This document shows positions 6,003 through 9,084 of a stretch of 9,084 bases of DNA, in pieces. Position numbers and translations under genes: made by a program. The notes under the pieces are model-generated. The model made no database searches. It was not told the DNA's origin and saw only the letters and a list, made by a program, of their open reading frames with translations. Each line of letters opens with the position of its first letter. The first letter of the stretch is position 1. This DNA comes from an uncultured Alphaproteobacteria bacterium (GTDB lineage: Bacteria > Pseudomonadota > Alphaproteobacteria > Rickettsiales > UBA1997), in contig CAINKA010000061.1 in NCBI GenBank assembly GCA_903849835.1, positions 1 through 9,084 of the forward strand, given 5' to 3'.

Positions 6003-6707
6003 ATCGAGGTTTTTGTAATTTTGATCAATCGGTTTCTTCAGCTGGAATGGGTATAGATTTAAGATTTTGGATTCTCCAAAAAGGCTTGATTTTATTGGTT
6101 CAAACGACTTCCGGTGAAACTCGCAAATTCCAAATTCTTGAATTTTTTCGACGTGAAATTTTGTTGGATATCCGGCATGTTTGTCAAAACCAAATTGCGA
6201 ATATTTTTGATGAAGTTGCAGCATGATTTCATCTCGAGTTTCTTTGGCGATTATTGATGCTGCAGCGATTGACAGGCTTTTTTGGTCACCTTTTACAATT
6301 GGAATTATTTCGGAAATTTGATCTTGTTTTGCAAAAGGACGAAAATTTCCATCGACCAAAATTATTTGCGGAAAAATTTTATATTTTTTTTGTAAATCCA
6401 AAAAGGCGTGAAGCATTGCCAGTTTTGTTGCTTCAAGAATGTTGATCTCATCGATAATTTTTTCACCGACTATTCCAATTCCAAATTGTGATTTTTTTTG
6501 TAGCTCAAAAAATATTTTTTTTCGGTTTATTTTTGAAAGCTTTTTTGAGTCATTAATTTCGCTTGGAAAATCATCGTGATTTAGAATTACGCAAGCGGCC
6601 ACAACTGGCCCTGCAAGCGGTCCACGACCGGCCTCATCAATGCCTGCAACGATCAGGTTTTTGTAAGATTTTTCGGTGGAAAAATTTGGCTGTATTTTGG
6701 GTTGCAT
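5958..6707 (-). CDS. rnhB: Ribonuclease HII with a repeat-encoded C-terminal tail
   Basis: Cuts the RNA strand of RNA-DNA hybrids and starts ribonucleotide excision repair by nicking 5' of single ribonucleotides in DNA. Seen: GIDEAGRGPLAGPVVAA (22-38) with Asp24 and Glu25, NDSKKLS (52-58), LVDGN (117-121) with Asp119, KGDQKSLSIAAASIIAKETRD (139-159), broken as KGDQKSLSIAAAS and IIAKETRD, with Asp141, HAGYPT (about 177-182) and FHRKSFEP near 200. All four carboxylates of the DEDD active site are present. The protein is 249 aa, longer than the usual 190-220. Part of this is a short N-terminal stretch; the last 14 residues (VMLSLSKHDSGFGA) are encoded by a palindromic repeat, so the original stop has been lost or replaced. 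The tail is beyond the catalytic core and is probably tolerated. It diverges from the DsbA-like gene across 80 bp, with no Shine-Dalgarno at its ATG. Confidence 0.95.
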   Translation of the reverse strand: MQPKIQPNFSTEKSYKNLIVAGIDEAGRGPLAGPVVAACVILNHDDFPSEINDSKKLSKINRKKIFFELQKKSQFGIGIVGEKIIDEINILEATKLAMLHAFLDLQKKYKIFPQIILVDGNFRPFAKQDQISEIIPIVKGDQKSLSIAAASIIAKETRDEIMLQLHQKYSQFGFDKHAGYPTKFHVEKIQEFGICEFHRKSFEPIKSSLFGESKILNLYPFQLKKPIDQNYKNLDVMLSLSKHDSGFGA

Positions 6708-6787
6708 TTGTAAGTTGAGGTTAATTTAATGCCGCTCGCAAAAGTTGCTCATTTCTGTTTTAAAATCCCAATTCATTTTCAAAATTT

Positions 6788-7663
6788 ATGCCTTTCCTCA
6801 ACAAAAATTTGAGATCCAATCCGTCTTTGGTTAAGCCAATAATCATCGCTATTGCAGTCCTACTCGTAATCGGAGGAGCTTACGCATTTCTTGGAGAAAA
6901 AAAACCTAACAATCCAACAGAAGCTGCGGTTCCGCCAGCTCCAGAAGCTCCGAAAGCAGAAATAAATCCAAGTGGTTTGGACAAAGACATGCGTGTAAAA
7001 AATGTCGAAGATGCTGAAAAAGTAATCGAAAAATGGATCGCAGCTAATCCAAAAGCCATCATCGATTCCGTCAATAACATGCAGAAAAAAATGATGGAAG
7101 AGCAGACAAAAAATGCTCAAAAAACTATCGGCACAAAATTGAACGAATTATTCGCCGATACAAATTCTCCGGAATATGCGCCAGCTGGCTACGATGTGTC
7201 GATCGTTGAATTTTTCGATTATTCCTGCGGCTATTGCAAAAAGGCTAATGGCACGGTGGAAGAGCTTTTGCAGTCCGATAAAAAAGTTCGAATCATTTAC
7301 AAAGAATTTCCAATTCTTGGCCAACCTTCTCACGAGATGACCGAAGTTGCGTTCGCCATTCAATTGGTTGAACCGGCATCTTACAAAAAATTCCACGATG
7401 CCATGATGAAAAGCAGTGAAAGAGGAAAAGATGCGGCGATTAAAATTGCGAAATCCGTCGGAATTAGCGGCGCGAAATTGGAAGCGTCTTTGAAAAATAA
7501 CAAAGACAAAATCACCGGAATGATCCAAGCCAACTTGGTTCTTGGAAACTCAATTGGCATTAACGGAACTCCGGGATTTGTGATCGGTGAAGAGCTTATT
7601 CCTGGCGCTCTCGAGATCGATGCGTTGAAAGCAAAAATCGCAGAAGTTAGAGCGAAAAAATAA
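6788..7663 (+). CDS. DsbA-family thiol:disulfide oxidoreductase, membrane-anchored or secreted
   Basis: A 291-aa envelope protein. Seen: a basic N-terminus, a hydrophobic segment (about 16-34) that is either an uncleaved anchor or a signal peptide with a possible signal-peptidase site after Ala33 (AYA); a Pro/Ala-rich linker (38-60); a helical N-terminal region (about 70-120, with EKWIAANPKAIIDSV) like the N-terminal domain of ScsC and alpha-DsbA1 proteins; then the thioredoxin fold with VEFFDYSCGYCKKA (140-153), active-site Cys147-Gly-Tyr-Cys150, an inserted helical domain (about 180-250), and the cis-proline loop GINGTPGFVIG (257-267, Pro262). Family role: introducing or shuffling disulfides in exported proteins; the helical N-terminus suggests oligomerisation and an isomerase-like role, as in ScsC. 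No other cysteines are seen. No dsbB partner is in the window. ATG 6788 lacks a Shine-Dalgarno. The helicase gene follows after a 50-bp gap containing a palindrome. Confidence 0.92.
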   Translation: MPFLNKNLRSNPSLVKPIIIAIAVLLVIGGAYAFLGEKKPNNPTEAAVPPAPEAPKAEINPSGLDKDMRVKNVEDAEKVIEKWIAANPKAIIDSVNNMQKKMMEEQTKNAQKTIGTKLNELFADTNSPEYAPAGYDVSIVEFFDYSCGYCKKANGTVEELLQSDKKVRIIYKEFPILGQPSHEMTEVAFAIQLVEPASYKKFHDAMMKSSERGKDAAIKIAKSVGISGAKLEASLKNNKDKITGMIQANLVLGNSIGINGTPGFVIGEELIPGALEIDALKAKIAEVRAKK

Positions 7664-7672
7664 AATTAATTT

Positions 7673-7705
7673 TCGTGGAGACGTGCAGCATTGCCGTCCC
7701 CACGA
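7673..7705. repeat. Palindromic hairpin repeat between the dsbA-like gene and the helicase
   Basis: TCGTGG at 7673-7678 pairs with CCACGA at 7700-7705, and GACG (7680-7683) with CGTC (7695-7698, offset one), with one A-C mismatch between the blocks and a small GCAGCATTGC inner stem. It starts 10 bases after the dsbA-like stop. It resembles dispersed 'CGTGGGGACGGCA...TGCCGTCCC' spacer repeats known from other bacteria. No T run follows, so terminator function is unproven. It explains why the helicase frame appears to be open upstream of its likely ATG. Confidence 0.55.
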
Positions 7706-7713
7706 CATTCATC

Positions 7714-9006
7714 ATGACCTCCTCCACCACTCTTCCTCCAGATTTCTCCCTCCTCTCCAGCCAACAAAAATCAGTTATTGAAGCTTTCGAAGCCGGCAAA
7801 AATATTTTTGTAACTGGTGGTGCGGGCAGCGGAAAATCCTACCTCCTCAACTTTCTCAAGCGACATTACGGACAGCTCGGCCTCGAAGTTACCGCCAGCA
7901 CCGGTATTGCAGCGGTTAACGTTGGCGGATCTACGATTCATTCTTGGGCTGGCATCGGTTTGGCGAACATGCCTGTCGATGTGATCATCGAAAATATTTT
8001 GAGTAAAAAATTCAGCCGCGTAAGGCGCAGAATCAAGCAGGTCAGAGCTTTGGCGATTGATGAAATCTCGATGATTTCCGCCGAAGTTTTTGAAATTCTC
8101 GATCAGGTTTTTCGTGCAGTTAGGGAAAATAATGCGCCGATGGGAGGCGTGCAAATGATGCTATTCGGAGATTTTTTGCAGCTTCCTCCGATCAACAGAA
8201 ATGGTCAGAATTTTAATTTTTCTTTTCAGTCTGAATCGTGGCAGGAATTAGGTTTGCAGGTTTTTGTTCTTGAAGAAATTTTTCGTCAATCGGATAAAAA
8301 ATTTATAAAAATTTTAAATAATTTGCGTTTTGGTAAGCTCGATGAAAGTGATCGCGAAGCTTTGAATTCAAGGCTGAATGCCAAGGATAAAAATTCCGCA
8401 ATTCGTCCAACAATTCTGACGACGCACAACATCAAAGTTGAAAAAATTAATCAGTTGGAATTGCAAAAAATTCCGCGCGAAGAAATTTCTCATCAAGCTG
8501 AATATTTTGGATTGCCGGATAAAATCGAGTTCATCAAAAAAAATTGTATGGCAGCGGAATCCTTGAAGCTCAAGGTTGGAGCGCAGGTGATGATGATAAA
8601 AAATACTTACCAAAAAGATGGGATCATCAATGGCTCGCTTGGAATTGTGCGAGAATTTTCGCCGAAAAAATTCTATCCGATCGTTGAATTTGCGAATGGA
8701 AAAATTTTAGCAATCTCTCCGGAAGAATGGCTGATTGAAAGATTCGACGATGAAAAAAAGATGATGGTTACTGATGCTGGAGTCTCGCAAGTGCCGTTAA
8801 TTCTGGCTTGGGCGATGACGATTCATAAATCGCAGGGCCTTACTCTCGATAAAATTTCTTGCGACTTGTCGGATGTATTCAGTCCGGGACAGGCCTATGT
8901 CGCACTTTCCCGAGCTCGTAGCTTGGAAGGCATTTTCATCGAATCGATTAATTTTAGCAGAATCACTGCGAATAGAGAGGCGGCAGAGTTTTATAAAAAA
9001 TTTTAA
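7714..9006 (+). CDS. PIF1-like superfamily 1B DNA helicase
   Basis: A 430-aa 5'-3' helicase of the PIF1/RecD2 group. Seen: Walker A GGAGSGKS (35-42), motif Ia ASTGIAAVNVGGSTIHSW (61-78), Walker B LAIDEISMI (113-121) with Asp116-Glu117, motif III FGDFLQLPP (151-159), EEIFRQ near 200 (motif IV region), LKVGAQVMMIKN before motif V, TIHKSQGLT (369-377) and motif VI YVALSRAR (395-402). The set is complete and in the right order, so it should be active. Known family roles include unwinding G-quadruplexes, R-loops and stalled forks; PIF1-like proteins are scattered in bacteria, suggesting transfer. Start: the frame extends back to a GTG at 7675, but that segment is a palindromic repeat giving an unlikely N-terminus, so ATG 7714 is preferred; the following SSQQKSVIEAF is the usual family beginning. 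No accessory C-terminal domain follows motif VI. Confidence 0.92.
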   Translation: MTSSTTLPPDFSLLSSQQKSVIEAFEAGKNIFVTGGAGSGKSYLLNFLKRHYGQLGLEVTASTGIAAVNVGGSTIHSWAGIGLANMPVDVIIENILSKKFSRVRRRIKQVRALAIDEISMISAEVFEILDQVFRAVRENNAPMGGVQMMLFGDFLQLPPINRNGQNFNFSFQSESWQELGLQVFVLEEIFRQSDKKFIKILNNLRFGKLDESDREALNSRLNAKDKNSAIRPTILTTHNIKVEKINQLELQKIPREEISHQAEYFGLPDKIEFIKKNCMAAESLKLKVGAQVMMIKNTYQKDGIINGSLGIVREFSPKKFYPIVEFANGKILAISPEEWLIERFDDEKKMMVTDAGVSQVPLILAWAMTIHKSQGLTLDKISCDLSDVFSPGQAYVALSRARSLEGIFIESINFSRITANREAAEFYKKF

Positions 9007-9016
9007 ATCTACAGAC

Positions 9017-9066
9017 GTCATGCTGAGCCCATCCTGAGCCTGTCGAAGGGTGAAGCATGATTCTGG
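9017..9066. repeat. Second, partial and rearranged copy of the GTCATGCTGAGC palindrome
   Basis: It begins GTCATGCTGAGCC at 9017 and ends AAGCATGATTCTGG at 9066, matching the minus-strand reading of the 5930-6002 element, including six bases of its loop (TTCTGG). Between these lies an extra CATCCTGAGCCTGTCGAAGG-like block, itself a known-looking repeat core, so this is either a nested insertion or a short internal duplication. The second half is missing because the assembled sequence ends and adapter begins at 9067. It lies 10 bp after the helicase stop and opposite in orientation to the first copy. Confidence 0.75.
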
Positions 9067-9084
9067 AGATCGGAAGAGCACACG
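9067..9084 (+). other. Illumina TruSeq adapter sequence left at the contig end (artefact)
   Basis: The final 18 bases, AGATCGGAAGAGCACACG, are identical to the beginning of the standard Illumina TruSeq read-1 adapter. It follows directly on an interrupted repeat. It is not genomic and should be trimmed; the true end of the biological sequence is 9066. Confidence 0.97.

Noticed and set aside
6708..6787. Divergent promoters between rnhB and the dsbA-like gene
   Set aside because: Promoters are expected, but TTGCTC and TAAAAT are only 10 bp apart and no well-spaced -35/-10 pair was found.
6860..7528. Long minus-strand frames opposite the dsbA-like gene
   Set aside because: The aromatic- and arginine-rich translations are shadows of the well-supported plus-strand DsbA-family gene.
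7675..7713. GTG start for the helicase (13 extra residues)
   Set aside because: This stretch is a palindromic repeat; ATG 7714 is better and the family similarity begins after it.
8797..9081. Minus-strand open frame opposite the helicase end
   Set aside because: It begins in adapter, continues through the repeat and then runs antisense to conserved helicase motifs; it is not a gene.

Overview
This is a low-GC bacterial stretch, most likely from an alphaproteobacterium and perhaps near the Rickettsiales. The evidence for this is the protein flavour (LeuA, MreB, MreC, YciB, RNase HII and a ScsC/alpha-DsbA1-like DsbA), the AT-rich codon use, and short palindromic repeats that enter reading frames much as Rickettsia palindromic elements do. 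The placement is an inference; there is no rRNA or tRNA here to fix it. A full leuA argues against a strictly host-dependent Rickettsia-type metabolism. The last 18 bases are Illumina adapter, so the right end is a short-read contig end. Both ends lie at or next to dispersed repeats.

Layout. 1-552 (-): the N-terminal part of an S66 LD-carboxypeptidase (ldcA), running off the left edge with a repeat read in frame. 638-4107 (+): leuA-mreB-mreC, with the mreB Shine-Dalgarno overlapping the leuA stop. 4694-4134, 5298-4708, 5873-5295 and 6707-5958 (-): in transcription order rnhB, tsaC, a membrane-anchored FKBP-like protein, and yciB; tsaC and the FKBP-like gene share an ATGA overlap. 6788-9006 (+): a membrane-anchored or secreted DsbA-type thiol oxidoreductase, then a PIF1-like helicase. 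The mreBC and yciB blocks converge with only 26 bp between them. No intergenic stretch exceeds 300 bp.

Theme. Several genes concern the cell envelope: ldcA (peptidoglycan recycling), mreB and mreC (rod-shape elongation), yciB (inner-membrane and septation-associated), and the FKBP-like and DsbA proteins (extracytoplasmic folding). The rest are housekeeping: leuA (leucine), tsaC (tRNA t6A), rnhB (RNA-DNA hybrid repair) and the helicase.

I found no defence system, CRISPR array, transposase or other clearly new system. The main unusual points are palindromic repeats of several families at gene ends, two of them translated into protein; a perfect 17-bp inverted repeat followed by T runs inside the start of mreC; a degenerate FKBP-like membrane protein; and a near absence of Shine-Dalgarno sequences except at mreB.
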